A stretch of DNA of 64,000 nucleotides from Quillaja saponaria (GCA_029379385.1 CM055607.1:14632001-14696000); one strand, 5' to 3'; positions 34,028-46,715 are shown, counted from the stretch's first letter. Notes: generated from the sequence alone by a model not told the origin. Translations and numbers: made by a program.

Positions 34028-34460
34028 GCTTCACTCTTTGCAATCGTCACAGCACTGTAACCCTATCAACGTCAATCGAACACAAAGACCGACAACTCTG
34101 GTAGCTTCGAAGAGACCACACGTGCATAGGCGGATACCTGGCGGATCCGCCATTTACTTGAACCCAATACCAGCCAGCCTTAACGGATAAAATCAAACCC
34201 TAGAAATTGAAAAAACCCAAATCAAAACCACCAGCAGATCTTGTGAAAACAGTGACGAATATCAAGGTCCAGATGGGAGTGTCTGTGAAGGAGGAAGTTT
34301 TTGTATGCCAAGTGATTGAAGTAGATTTAATCAACAGAGTGAGCAGAACACTGTAGAGAGAGAAAGTTTGGTTTTAGAGAGAGAAACAAAAAGGGGATCG
34401 ATGATTAGGGTTTTACAGAGGAAGTGAAAGTAATCCGCCTCTGCACCATTTCTGTTCGGG
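34028..34460 (-). promoter_or_regulatory. CCR4 leader region
   Basis: 5' leader and proximal promoter of CCR4. It holds telo-box-like AACCCTAG at about 34196-34203 and its reverse complement near 34405, and GA-rich leader sequence around 34350-34390. The exact transcription start is unknown. Confidence 0.4.
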
Positions 34461-36354
34461 AGGCCAAGGAAGAAGGAGCTTTATAAGTTTATTTGATATG
34501 ATGAGGTACGACTTTGTTTTTCTCTGCTTTCTCGTTCTTTTTTTTTTGTGTGTTTCTGCCTTGTTCGCCGGTTACAATTTTCAACAGGAGGAAGGCCTTG
34601 TAATATTTTTACGACAGTTCCTCTCCCTAATTAGCATGCATCCTTACATGTATAGATTTATTTATTTTTTTATTTATTTAAGAAATATATTTTGTTTTCA
34701 AATAAAAAACAAAAACAAAAATGAAAAAAATTCATAAATCAAATTACAATGTAAATATACATAAATAAACACATATTCTCATTCTTACATCCCAATTATC
34801 AAAATAATATACTTATAATTTTATAAATTTATTTATTTTTATAAAAAAAAATGTAAATTCATTCATTATTCAATATTTACATTATAGTGAAGAGCATCAC
34901 AATAATTAATGAAAGCTATTAAATTAATCAAAAATTCTATTCAAATTTAATTATGAGAATTTAATTCATCAATATTATCTATAATTACAATACACAATAT
35001 AACTTATAAATTAAGACAAATATAACCACAGACTTGAATCTGGAACCTATGATCCCATAACTATTATTATTGGCCAAATTACTCACGATAATTTTCTTGA
35101 TGTTATTCAACTAAGACATAGTACAACTAGAGGTGTATACACTTGAAACTCAATGAGGGCAGCTAACCTCGTTGAGTTTTCAAATTACACGTGGAAAAAA
35201 TTAATTTATCTCTATTGGTTTAGTGAGAAATATAATTATGTCCCATAGATTTTAAATTTTTTTACAACTACCCGTTTTTAAAAGTAAAAAAAGCTATTTG
35301 TATGTGTCACTATGGTCACCACACCACTAACAAAATTGAATGAAACAACAGACAAATTTGCCTAAAAGCGATGAGCAAAAGAAAGGTCATCCATCTCAAA
35401 AGGAAAAGAGGGGAAGAATCAATATCATAAAATCGTGAATGACTAAGCATGACAAGAATTCTCAAGTAGCAAGCTAGTTGCATTCCATTTCTTGTATTTT
35501 ATTGTTTCTTTATTTTATATGAAATCCTTCCATCTATAATTTTTTTTTTAATTTCTTATCTTTTTTACTAATCATGAGGCATAACTTTTATTTAATCTCT
35601 TTTTTTTAAAAATTTTTAGTAGGAATAGTTTCCGTCTTATTATTTTTCATTTTAAAAAATTGTTTTCCTTTAACTTAGTAATTTAACAATAAAATTTATT
35701 GTAAAAATGAATTTGCTCCATTCTGATTGTATTAATAAGTAATTATAATCATAACATTAGTATAATTTAAAAAAAAAAATTTAAATCTAATTTTTTTTTT
35801 CAGAGTTGAAGTAATTTTTTTTAAAATAATATATTGCCCCCAATGACAAAATTTTTAGTTTCATCACTGAGTGTAGCAACGATGTTACAATTTATTTCAA
35901 GGGGTGATGTTACAATTTATTTCAAGAGGTTGGTCAGATAGTCAAGAATATATGATTTCTTTATTAAATTCATAAGAATTTATTAAAAACATAATAAATA
36001 AATAAATTAAAAGTTACATGATAACTGAATTGAGATATAATTTGATTTGAAAAGATCATTGGATACAATAGACTCAATTACAGATGTCATAAATCGTCAA
36101 TATAGCTAGTGATTTATTTCTAAGTGCAAATTTTATTTTAATCATTAGTTTATTTGTGGATTTGTGTCTTAGTACACATTTCATAATGAATAGTTAATCA
36201 CTATACCTATATGTAAAAATATTAGAAAGTGAGAAATCATAATGTAAAAACTATAAGTAACATGCAATTATTCACAAATTTTTATTTATCTTTTAAAATA
36301 TTTCATAACTATAATAATTACAAAAAAATTATATGTTCTTAGATATAATTAACA
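34461..36354. other. AT-rich intergenic DNA
   Basis: No gene, RNA gene or complete transposon recognised. A 24-bp stretch 'gatgttacaatttatttcaag' is repeated in tandem near 35880-35930. Confidence 0.5.
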
Positions 36355-36854
36355 GGAGTCAGTCACTTTGTTCCCATAATTTTAAAATCAAGCCACTTTG
36401 ATCATATGGTCCCATTCTAAGTAAATTAAGTTAATGGATGATAAGGTGATCAATAGTTTCCAACGCATACCAAATTAATATAAATTGTTATATATTTTAT
36501 ATAAAAAAATTAATTAAAAATTCTCAATTTTCTTTAAAAAATAAAAATTGAGTTAAAAATTAAAAATAAATAATTAACAGAAGAAACCTAATTAAAAATG
36601 AATATTTCTAGGGTCATATACATTAGAGACTATTTGCCCTAAATCACGTGGCAATTTACTAAAATGTCATGTGTCATGCTACATTGGAAACTGTTACATC
36701 TAAATAAGGGGCAGACCCACAGGGGGCTAGCCTGGGCCCAGGCCCGGGCTAGATTTCTCTTAAAATCTTTTTTACTAATATATAATATGTAATTGGGAGC
36801 CAATTATAACACTGCATATTCGTTAGAACAAGTTCTAATCCCCTCACCACCCCT

Positions 36855-36879
36855 CCCCCCCCCCCCCCCCCCCCCCCCC
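36855..36879 (+). repeat. Poly(C) run of 25
   Basis: 25 uninterrupted C (G on the other strand), preceded by CACCACCCCT. Very unusual in this AT-rich context and prone to sequencing or assembly length error. Confidence 0.9.
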
Positions 36880-37092
36880 AAATCAATTCATTTTATGTTT
36901 TTGACTGATTCTGCACTATTCTTAAACAATATTTTAAATTAAAATATTAGGATAAATTCGAGCACATAATGATGAAAATATTTTGACTAATTTTAATGTT
37001 TTCATTGTTTAATGATGAAAATCATAATTTGTTTTATTTATTGAAATGATTTCAATTTTGAATAAAAATATTAGCATAAATTCAAGCACATA

Positions 37093-37477
37093 TCTATATC
37101 TGTCTCTACTTATACTTACTATTATAAAAGCCAGAACACTCTTATAGTGTTATTTGATTTTTTAATATAATTTTTAATTCAAAATATCATATTAAAAGGG
37201 AGATAATATCCTCCTAAGTTTTGACATCTTTTTAAACTAAAATTTCATCATTTATTAGAAACTACTCACTTTCTTCTATAATTATAGAAAATAATTAACA
37301 TAAACAAAAAAAACTCATGTATGATTAATTTCAATTAATCTATTATTAAAAAAAAAAATCTCTTCTAAAAGTTATCTCTTTCCCTCAATTTTATACAACA
37401 ATTATAATATGTTTTTACATTATTTCTTAAAAAAATAAAATAAAAAAAAAATCCTTGAACACATGTGATGGGTCTAG
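37093..37477 (+). mobile_element. Helitron-like element A
   Basis: Begins TCTATATCTGTCTC after an A, then 'ctattataaaagccagaacac'. Ends ACACATGTGATGGGTCTAG followed by T. The CTAG|T end and the A|TC start fit plant Helitrons. 385 bp, no ORF. Confidence 0.5.
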
Positions 37478-37877
37478 TTTATATTTATACTATATTAAAA
37501 GCTAGAACACCCTTTGATTGTCCTCTAGCTTTTAGTAATCTTTTTAATATTAAAATTTCATAATATAAAATAGAGATAAAACAAAGTATTTTTAAGGAAA
37601 ATTAAAAACATAAATAAAATTAAAAAATTACCCACCCTTCCACCATCTAATACCAATTCCTCATTTATCTTTATGCATCAATAATAATAAAATAAAAAAT
37701 CATAATAACTATGCACATTCTTATCCTCTCACTATCCTACTAATTCATTTATTCTAAAGTCAAATAAATTAAAATACTTAGTAATATTTTCTAGCAATTA
37801 ATTATTAAAAAAAATATCTTTTATTTGAGATAAAAAGAGCTCTTAAACATGCGGATAGGTAAATGTGATGGAACTAG
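37478..37877 (+). mobile_element. Helitron-like element B (directly abuts A)
   Basis: Starts immediately after element A with 'ttatactatattaaaagctagaacacc', the counterpart of A's start. Ends 'aaatgtgatggaactag' followed by T, the counterpart of A's end. About 400 bp. The two are head-to-tail relatives inside the hAT-like shell. Confidence 0.5.
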
Positions 37878-38445
37878 TAATGCTAAACTCTAAAATGGTT
37901 TAGAGTTAAGTTTAGATTTAAAAGTTTGAAAATAATAACCATAACTGAGTGAGATAAAAAAAATGATTGACGTACATGGTATATATATTTTATTTTTTAT
38001 ATTAATTTGATCTTTTTAATTAACTTAATTTGTTAAAATAGTGAAAGAGAGCAGGAGAGTAGGAGAATGAAAAGTGTAAATGTTATTGTATTGTGTGTGG
38101 AGAGGTTATGTTTAGCAGTTATCAAGAGAAAATTTATTAATTAAATTTATTTTTTTAAATAAATATATGTTATATAGTAATAGACCATAAGATATTTATA
38201 ACTTTTAGAATAATATGGATAAATAGATATATTATTTTTTAAGATAAAAATTTAATTAAAATATTACTATGAGCTCGGCCCGGGCTATTGAAAAATCCTA
38301 GGTCCACCCCTGAATTCTCGTTATTGATTATTTTCGATTAAGTTAATTTAGATAGAATATGATCGCATAAACTAAAATGACTCAATTTTGAAATTATAAA
38401 TAAAAACATGATTTTTTTTTAAACTATAGGACAAAAGTGATTTTT

Positions 38446-38707
38446 GAATAAATTATAAGAATGAAAAGTGTAATTTAATCAATAAAGTATATACTCTATA
38501 TATTTATAAAATTACTTTCACATTCAATTTTTTTTAATGATTAATTTAACATAAGATAGACACACACCAAACACAAACATTATATTACCAGACACATAAA
38601 ATTAGAAGATAAGAGCTATCATTATGATAATCAAACCAAAACAAGTATATATGTATATATAAAAATGACTTAATGACAGAACTTTTTTATTTTCTTAAAT
38701 ACTATTA
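38446..38707. other. Spacer before the Harbinger element
   Basis: AT-rich sequence. 'tatataaaaatgacttaatgacagaac' (38656-38682) resembles 'tatatagaagtgacttaatgtcata' at 3244, so a further Helitron-family 5' fragment is likely. Confidence 0.35.
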
Positions 38708-39362
38708 GGGTTCATTTGTATCCTAGAATTTGAATTACTATTTAGAATTGAGAGTTTAATCCTAATTCTAATAAAATTGAAATTGTGTCAGAATTAGAAT
38801 TTTGCAGTTTGGATGATACAAGAAATTGTAAAAGGGAATTACATAATTCTAATTTTCTTATTTGGTTGCAGTTTGTGAAATTATAAAATTTCAAAAAAAT
38901 AAAATAAATATATTTTGGAGGAAGTAATAATATAATTAATCACTATTAATTTTTTTTTATTTATAAAAATTCATAAAAATAAATAGAATATATAATCTAT
39001 TTTTTCTAACTTATTTAATATGAACTATTTCTGTGTCAATAAATATATATAATCAGTACAAAATGATTGTCTTTTTATACAAAATTAGACATTCACAAAA
39101 TATAAAGACAACATACCCTTAATTAGCTAATACGAATAGTATAATCAAACAAAAGTTAAGTATGTCTAAAAAGATAATCTATCAAAAGTTAATTAGTTGA
39201 ACACATCTAAAAGAGTTGCTTACATTCAATGCAAAATATAAGACAATAGACCCTGAATCAGCTAATACAAATAGCATAATCCAACAAAAGTTAAGTCAAT
39301 CTAAAAGGATAACTCAACAAAAACTAATTAACTCAATATATCATCTAAAAGTTATCAACAGT

Positions 39363-39930
39363 TCACTTCTTAATTTGCATTAAGATCCAAGACTTCTTAA
39401 TATGATTAGGAAGTGTCATAAATGACTCAAAATTTCTTCCTTCACTTGTGAGCACATCATATGCATGAAGTATATATTATTCTTGCATGACTCCGAAAAC
39501 TTAGAAAATTACTTCTCAGCACTAGCTTTCATATTTCGACTATTTTTTAGTTGCATAAGCATAACTAATACTTTTGGCCATGTGGGACACAACTGTTGAA
39601 AGTAAATCACTAGAATGACCTTTTTTTTCTTTGGGTTGGTTATCTTATGTAGATTGCAATACAAATCTTTTTACATTTGGTGTAGATAATGGATCTTCAT
39701 CATTAATTTGTTCAACATTGTTTCAATTTTTACTGAATGCTTCAAAGTAAGTTTCTGTACCATCACTTGTGGCATGATCTTGCCCACATATAATAACTAA
39801 ATCTTCCTAATTTGCAATCACCTTACCTCAGTAATGGCTAACTTCAAGGTGAGCCTATGAAAAAAGAAGATGATTTGATAAGTTTCAAACAAGCATATTG
39901 CATAATTGGCAGTTTAAGACTTAAAAAATG
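39363..39930 (-). pseudogene. Myb/SANT-like Harbinger accessory ORF, C-terminal piece
   Basis: Minus-strand translation shows DLVIICGQDHATSDGTETYF, then STPNVKRFVLQST, DLLSTVVSHMAKS, AYDVLTSEGRNFESFM, TLPNHIKKSWILMQIKK and a stop at 39363-39365. This layout (SANT-like N-terminus, acidic linker, C-terminal helical block ending in LP...W) is that of accessory proteins of plant PIF/Harbinger elements. Several internal stops are present. It is separated from its middle piece by the MULE. Confidence 0.6.
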
Positions 39931-40593
39931 AAGAGTAAAGTACATTTTACCCCATGTGGTTAGACTTATTCTCAAACACATGCACGTGGTTCATTTTGTC
40001 CATAACTACCTCTGTAGTTTTGACTAAATTGTATTCTGACGGATTTTGTCAAACATAACCATTTACATGCACGTGCATAGCACGTGAGTGTACATTAGAA
40101 CAAAATGCGGGTTAAGACACCCTAAACCCTCAACTCCCTAATTTTTTCTCTAAATCTTCAAATCTCAAAATTCCCATATCCCAATACCTCAAATCTATAC
40201 CACTTCATTCATTTTTATTTTTCACATCCTTAAGAGAGCATCTTCTGTAATTTGGATTTATCTGGTTGTAATTATTTAGTTGGAAGAGAAGAATCATTGA
40301 CTAAAAAGATACGCATTTCAATTTCTTTTACCGCTTCTGATTTGGGTTTTGACACTAAACAAGTTTGTTAAAATATGACATTTCTGAAAACCTTGTGTTA
40401 CTCCTTTTTGGGTTTTATTGGTGGGTAATGTGTATTATATTTGTCAAATTACTTAGTGGATTCTGTCAGTGGGTAATGTATATGTTATTATGTTGCATTT
40501 TGAAGTGGTGGGTTTTGTAATGGGTAATGTATGTATTATTATGTTGAAATTTGAAGTGGGTAATATAAGCTATATTTGTTTATTGTATAGGTT

Positions 40594-43490
40594 ATGGCTG
40601 AGTTAACCTTTGAGATTCACCATAGAGGGACTTTCTCCAATCTCCGTGGGAATAGATACATAGATAGTTTTGTAGAGATACACTACTTAGACCCAGATTA
40701 TATTAATTATTGGGAGCTTCAAGAGTTAAGAATTGATATAGAATACCCTATAATCTCACCCATTTATTACTTAAAGCCTGACAAAAGTATAGCTGATGGG
40801 TTAGTGTTTATTGAATTAGATAAGCAAATTATAGAAATGTTTAAGGACTATAAGACTAGGGACACAATTTTTTTATATATTAAGCAGGGTATTGGTCCTA
40901 TGAAATTGAAAAATATAAATGGTGAAGGTGCTAGTCAGCATGATAGTTAGGGTGAGGATGATAATAATGAAATATAGGATGTTAACAGTGATGAAGGTGA
41001 AGAAGACAGTGACAATGTAGACAGTAAGGATGATGATGATGAAATAGAACATGTCAACATTCCTGATAATGATAGGGTGACTGACATGGCACTTAAGCTT
41101 AGAAAATAGTTACAAAAAGAGGCTCCTGAAGCTATTGACAAATTTGAAAAAAGTGAAATTGAAGCAGTGAAGAGGAGTGACATTATTAAGACTAGAGAAT
41201 ATGTGAAGAGAAAGGCTATGAAATAATCTAGAGCAATAGTAGAAAAAACCAACAAGAAGAAGGTTAAGAATACAATTAAGAAAAACATTGCCAGTAAGAA
41301 CAAAGGGAAAATACCAGTTTTTTTTTTTTTTTTTTAAGTATGATGTTGGTAATGAATCTATCTCTGAGTCTGATATAGACCTTGATACATTGAGGGCAAA
41401 GAAATATAAGAGTTCTGCTACTGTTAAAAAAAGGAAGTATGACTTCTTATCAGATGTAGATGATGAATATGACTGTCTTAGTGATCCAGACTTTGATGAT
41501 GAGGTTACTAAGAGGCTACCTAAGTTTAATGAAGCCATTAACATAGTCAAATCTATTCTTAAAATATGAATGAAGTTAAAAAATGCTCAATGTTTAGAGA
41601 AGCTGTGAAAGAATAAAATATAAGCAATAGTTATGACATTGTATGGGTGAGAAATGAAAATAAAAGGATGATAGCAGTATGTAGGAATAAGTGTGGCTGG
41701 AGGATTCATGCTTCACTTATGCAGGGGAAGCTCATAATTCAGATTAAGATCATGAATCCAAAGCATGAGTGTCCCAAAATATTTGATAATAAACTTGTAA
41801 CCAGCACCTACTTAAGTAAAAAGTATTTAGATATGCTTATTGATACTCCAACTTCTGAAAGACATGAAGACATGAAGAAAAATGTTAGAAGGCAACTTAA
41901 GTGTGATGTGCACTTAAAATCACTTTACAGAGCAAAGAAAAAGGTTGCAACTCTGAGGGAGGGAGATTACATAAAGCAGTATGGGAAAATGTGAGATTAT
42001 GCTGCCACAATTATGAAGTATAATACATGTAGTTCTGTGAGGATATTGGCAACTGTGCCACTACTTGGTGAATAATCTCATTTTCAAAGAATGTATGTTA
42101 TAAGACTTAGAAGGAAGAATTTAAGGAGGGTTGTAGGAAGTTAATTGGGTTGGATATGTGTTTTTTTAAGGGCATTTTTGGTGGCTAACTTTTAAGTGCT
42201 ATTGCTAAAGATGAGAATGATAATATTTTTCATATTGCAATAGCAGTTGTTGAAATTGAAAACACAGATTCATGAAGTTGGTATATGATTATTAGTTCTA
42301 TCAATGAAAATGGATGGACTTTTATATCTGATAGACAAAAGATATGACTCCTTATGACATTTATTTTTTTAGTTTTTGTCTACCAATACATTATTGTTAT
42401 TGACATTGTTTTTTATTCGTTTTTGACAGGGTTTAGTTAAGAATTTTAAGTAATATTACCCTACAAGTGATCACATATATTGCTTAAAATATCTTTATCA
42501 GAATTTTACATCCAAATACAAAGGTAAAGAGTTGAAGGATGCTATATGGGGAGCAGTATATGCAGGACATGTTAGAAAATTTGAGCACTGGATGAAGCAG
42601 ATTGAGAAAATGGATGACAAAGCATATGTTTACTTAAGGAATATTAAGCTAAGTCAATGATCAATGCCTCATTTCAACCCAGATGTCAAGTGTGACTGCT
42701 TGGTGAATCATATTAGTGAATCTTGGAACAAATTTATTCTAGAGGCAAGGGAACTACCACATTTGCATATGTTTAAATGGATAAGGAGAAGAACTATGAG
42801 TAGAATTCAAGTGAAAAGGATGGGAATGAAAAAATATAAGCATAATATTGTGCTAGAAGCTGAATCAGATTTGGAGGATACAAAAATGACTCTAGAAATT
42901 ACTTTGCTTTATATGCTGGAAATAACAAGTTTAAGGTTGAATGTAATGATACATCATATGTGGTTGATGTACTTAAACAAACTTCTGGCTGCAGAGGATG
43001 GTAGCTACTAGAATACCATGCAAACATATTGTTGCAGTAATTTAGATAAAGAGGGACTAACCAGAGCAGTATGTTCATCCATACTTCAACATAGACACAT
43101 ACCTGATAGCATACTCATATGCCATGGTTCTAATTCCAGGAAAACATGATTGGGAAGAAACCACTTATCAACCTATGCTACCTCTTCAATATAAGAAACC
43201 AACTAGTAGACCCAAAAAGGCTAGGAGGAAGGGACAAGATAAGAAGAATCAACCTAAAGAGGCTAATGTTGATGCTGGTACACAAAAAGTGACAAGAAAA
43301 GGGGGTCAAGTCACATGTGCAAGATGTAAGAAAATTGGGCATAATCAGAGGTTTTGTAAGGAAGCAATGCATATGGATTCCAACATGCTAAATAAAGCAA
43401 GCAACAACAGAGTATGCTATAAAACTCAAATCCTAAGTATCTTATGTTTATTGGTATTCAAAATAATATACTAATATACTATTTTGTTAT
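40594..43490 (+). pseudogene. MuDR-type transposase relic
   Basis: Domains in order, in shifting frames. 40594-40950: PB1-like N-terminal domain (MAELTFEIHHRGTF, YWELQEL, YYLKPDKSIADGL). Then an acidic stretch. 41640-41990: MuDR zinc-binding domain (VCRNKCGWRIHASL ... PKHECPKI), then AKKKVATLREGDY. 42140-42350: catalytic core (LIGLDMCFFKGIFGG, HIAIAVVEIENTDS, WTFISDRQK; both Asp positions kept). 42500-42660: core end (LKDAIWGAVYAGHVRKFEHW). 42664-42860: C-terminal block (DCLVNHISESWNKFILEARE). 43019-43045: SWIM motif (CKHIVAVI). 43310-43360: CCHC knuckle (CARCKKIGHNQRFC). Many stop codons and shifts break it, including stops at 40948-40950 and 41992-41994. A T run near 41320-41336 has expanded. 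Not functional. Confidence 0.85.
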
Positions 43491-44257
43491 CATAAGGAAG
43501 TAGACAAGTAAATGTTGAGGGACAAAGTAGCCAAACACCAAATTCAGAGTTTCAACCATTTTTGTCTACTCAATAAAGCCACATAGGATCAAGTCAGCCA
43601 CAACAAAGCCAAACAAGAGCAAGTTATCCAAGAAGCTTAAAATAGAATAAGAGAACAAAATTTTTTGTTGTAGCTGTTAGGGAAAAGCTGCAGACTAAAC
43701 GAGAAAAGGGTGCAACAAAAAAAATAAAAAAAATTTGAAGAGAATGGCTTATGTAGATGTGTGTTTTTAAGTAAATTACCAATGATATATAGATGCTTAT
43801 TTTGTTAAGACTTATGTATTATGGATGAGTAGGATGATCATGTTTTCTAATTCAGTTATGTATTAAGAATGATAAGGATGACTCTATTATAATGATACTT
43901 TTGTTTTAATGATCAATATATTTCACTCATGATTTTATGTTTTTTAATTCCTTCATACTTATCTATGATAAAATGATATGTAAGTATGATAATGAAAAAG
44001 ATATCTATGTCTAACAAAAAAGAGAGCTTTAATGCTCTATTTTAATTACCATTGAAATATAGTACAAACTTATGATTAATTACAATGAATTTATACAAAA
44101 AATATATCAAGTTTAACTAGTCATAATCCTAACCCATATACTCTCACTATATCTGATTTCTAGCCATCAAATTTAACAATTTACATGTCCATCACATCAA
44201 CAATTTTAACAAAACAAAACCTACAATTACCGTCCATGTCAAAAACAACAATTTACA

Positions 44258-44823
44258 TCAATTTTTTCCTTTCACTTCAGCTTCTTGGAGGGATTTGAAG
44301 GCCTTTGTAGCTTTCTCATTTTTCATTTCAGCTTCAGGGACATATGATGCAACAGTAGCTACCAAGTCTTTCCTCCTTTTTTATTTCTTTTTATTTTATA
44401 ATTTGCACAAATTTTTTCAAACTCTGATTGTAATGCATCATTCATTTGAATGAGCTCTTTTATAACTTCAATCCCATGACTATAAATTTCAGGATCAAAC
44501 AATTCAAAAAGAAAAAAACGCTGTAGGGTTTTGATCTTTGTTATATAAAAAAGAGCAAGAGTTGGTAAACTAAAATTAAAAATCATATAAAATCCTAAAC
44601 TTATGAAATAAAAAATCTTACCCCAAACCTTCCACAAGCTATAAAATCTTCTTCATACATTATTTTTTTTCCAAGCAGTCTTCAATTGAGAAATCTCACA
44701 ATAATAACAAATTTTTGTCTTATTGTCTGAACCCGAATTTGAACCCAAATTTCTTGAAATCCTTGAAGCATTTATTGTATCAGAAGCTACAGAAAAACTA
44801 GACCCAAGTGATCTATCAGCCAT
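44258..44823 (-). pseudogene. GRF-type zinc-finger ORF relic carried by the MULE
   Basis: Minus strand, starting MADRSLGSSF at 44823. It continues to ICYYCEISQLKTAWKKNN, a stop, then RRFYSLWKVWG, followed by a GTAAGA donor-like site and an AT-rich, intron-like stretch. After that come FFLFELFDPEIYSHGIEVIK and a helical tail (LQSEFEKI ... AEMKNEKATKAFKSLQEAEV), with a stop at 44258-44260. The Cys-x-Cys...W...NPGRRF(Y)...C...F.W.DP pattern is that of GRF zinc fingers, which recur as a second protein in some plant elements. Partner cysteines are partly lost. Convergent to the transposase. Family assignment is inference. Confidence 0.5.
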
Positions 44824-45886
44824 GGAGGATAAGAAGCAAGGTTTAAAAATTCATTTCAAAATGGTCGAAACATGCGAAACGTTTCTATTTCTACATTACC
44901 CAAAACGAAATTCATTTACAGAAACGTAACTACCATTTTCACATAAAACATGAGCTTTTTCACACGACACGGGGGTGTTTTCACACAAAACAGTGATCGT
45001 TTCTATAGTTTGCACATGAAACAGGTTGACACAAACAGGGAAATTTTAGAATTTAAAAATCTAAAGTTTTGGCTCTAATTCTCTTCATATTTTAAGATTT
45101 CAATTTTTGTTTTAATCTTATTTGATGTATATTCAGATAATATAATTTAGAGAGGATATTTTTTTTTAAAAATTTCACCAATGTTAGGTTTCTTGGTTTT
45201 CTATTTATTTATTCTTTTAATACAAATACTTTGTATTAATTTAGTTTAACTTAGAGGTGGATACTATTAAAATTTCAGAACATGTATATATGTTGGTTAA
45301 AATTAAATTTTTTTATTAAATATGGGTTGAGCACATGCTAACCACTCCACTGTTGGTTAGATGTGATTGTAATTTGATATTTTTTCTAATTTATATGTCT
45401 ATGTTTAGAATTTTACTTTGTTATGTATTTAATAATATTTTATGTACTAAATTAATAATGTTGGATACCTACAATTATTATGATATGTGTTTTATTATAT
45501 ATTTTTATGCATTTTCACAAAAATTAGCGTTTCTATGTCGTTTCTTAAATTGTTTCCATTTTTGGGCTTATCGAAACGAATTTTAGTTCCTTTATAAGAA
45601 AGGAATGAAGTGGGATGAATTTAAGGTATTGGGCATTTGAGAATTTTGGGATTTGAAGATTTGGGTTAAAAAAAATTAAGGATTTGGGGGTTCAGGGTGT
45701 CTCAGTCGACGTTTTGTTCCAACGGTACACTCACGTATTATGCATGTGAGTGTAAATGATTAAGTTTGACAGAATCTGTCAAAATACAAATTAGATTAAT
45801 TACAGGGGGTGATTTTGGACAAAATGAACCACGTGCATGGATTTGGGAATAAGTCTAACCACGAGAAGGGGTAAAGTGCACTTTAC

Positions 45887-46059
45887 TAAAAAATAAATAA
45901 AAAAAATCACTTTTTTTCTATACCTTTGCATAATTTTCCAATACATCTTCACTATCAACTTTCACCATATGGCGCTTCCAATTCTAACCAAAACCACTAG
46001 TGCAAACCATCATACTTACAACTTGGTAATGTTTATCCCAAGTTTTTAACTGAGCTTTG
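45887..46059 (-). pseudogene. Myb/SANT-like Harbinger accessory ORF, middle piece
   Basis: Minus strand from 46059: LKTWDKHYQVVSMMVCTSGF, a stop, then NWKRHMVKVDSEDVLENYAK. Lies between the retrotransposon (right) and the MULE (left). The TWDKHY...SGF.W block normally follows TKDNIK, which sits 7 kb away at the other side of the retrotransposon. Confidence 0.65.
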
Positions 46060-46541
46060 TGTTAAATCCCAAAATGATAGATCTAGGGTTTGAGATGGAG
46101 GTAAGAACGCTATACTGTTTAACTATATGATAGGCTGATGACGTGATGGTGATGGCGAGATAGTGATGTTGGTTTGAGCCGGGGCTGTCTGAGCTGATTC
46201 CTGTAAAAATGAGACAATATTAGAGGACGAGGATTTTCCCTGAAAACCCTCCGATGGTAAAGTCAGAGCTTAATCAATAATATATGAAATAAGTAGAAAA
46301 AAGATTCTCTACTCTACCTGTTAATCTTGGATCACTATATATAGCTGTAGAACCGGCAGTTATATTTTTCCATTATGATCTGAAACGGTCACCAATCATT
46401 TAATGTCATTATTATAATTCGAACGGTTATATTATTTAAATCATATTTAAGTCAGATCATTTATATTGGTGTATTACATATGTGTGACATAACATGCCAC
46501 ATGGCCCTCTGCCATTGGAAGAATTCTTTCCTGTGTTAACA
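46060..46541 (-). repeat. Outer element 3' LTR
   Basis: 482 bp, TG...CA ends, contains TATATATAGCTG promoter-like AT sequence near 46337. Pairs with the split LTR at 49029-49230 / 52760-53039. Confidence 0.85.
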
Positions 46542-46715
46542 CTTGTCTCCCAAAAAATCAGTGCGTGTGTTCACAGACTTAAATGAGTCTAAGTATAAAC
46601 ATATATATATATATATATTATTTTAATTAGTTATTATTATATATATTTTAATTTGTATTTTTTAATTAAAAATATTGTATTATAATAATATATTTTTTAT
46701 TTAATTCTTTTTTGT

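Larger units (their letters stand above)
36716..38312. mobile_element. hAT-like (Tip100-like) element shell, non-autonomous
   Basis: Left end AGGGGCAGACCCA followed by GCCTGGGCCCAGGCCCGGGCT. The right end, read inward on the minus strand, is CAGGGGTGGACCTAGGATT followed by GCCCGGGCC. CAGGGGCGGA-type ends are known from plant hAT elements. The first left base is degraded, and I could not find a matching 8-bp target duplication, so the class is inferred. No transposase ORF. Two Helitron-like elements and a C tract lie inside. Confidence 0.5.
36360..38445. mobile_element. Inverted-repeat-flanked element (degraded TIR transposon shell)
   Basis: The left block (about 36362-36435: 'cactttgttcccataattttaa ... 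gatcatatggtcccattct' then 'aaattaagttaa') has a diverged inverted partner at about 38330-38445 ('gattaagttaattt ... gaatatgatcgcat ... aaactataggacaaaagtg'). The arms look like the 'cacttt-gtccc' termini of many plant DNA transposons. The interior is filled by a hAT-like insertion. No transposase seen. Confidence 0.4.
39931..45886 (+). mobile_element. MuDR-like element (MULE) with long inverted repeats
   Basis: Terminal inverted repeats of about 280 bp: left about 39934-40220, right about 45605-45886. They match closely through GTAAAGT(A/G)CA(T/C)TTTACCCC at the ends, 'catgcacgtggttcattttgtcc' and 'cacttcatt' at the inner edge. Flanks are taaaaaatg (39922-39930) and taaaaaata (45887-45895), a 9-bp target duplication with one mismatch, the size expected for Mutator elements. 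Inside are a transposase relic on the plus strand (40594-43490) and a convergent GRF-type ORF relic (44823-44258). The element sits inside the Harbinger accessory ORF. Confidence 0.82.
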
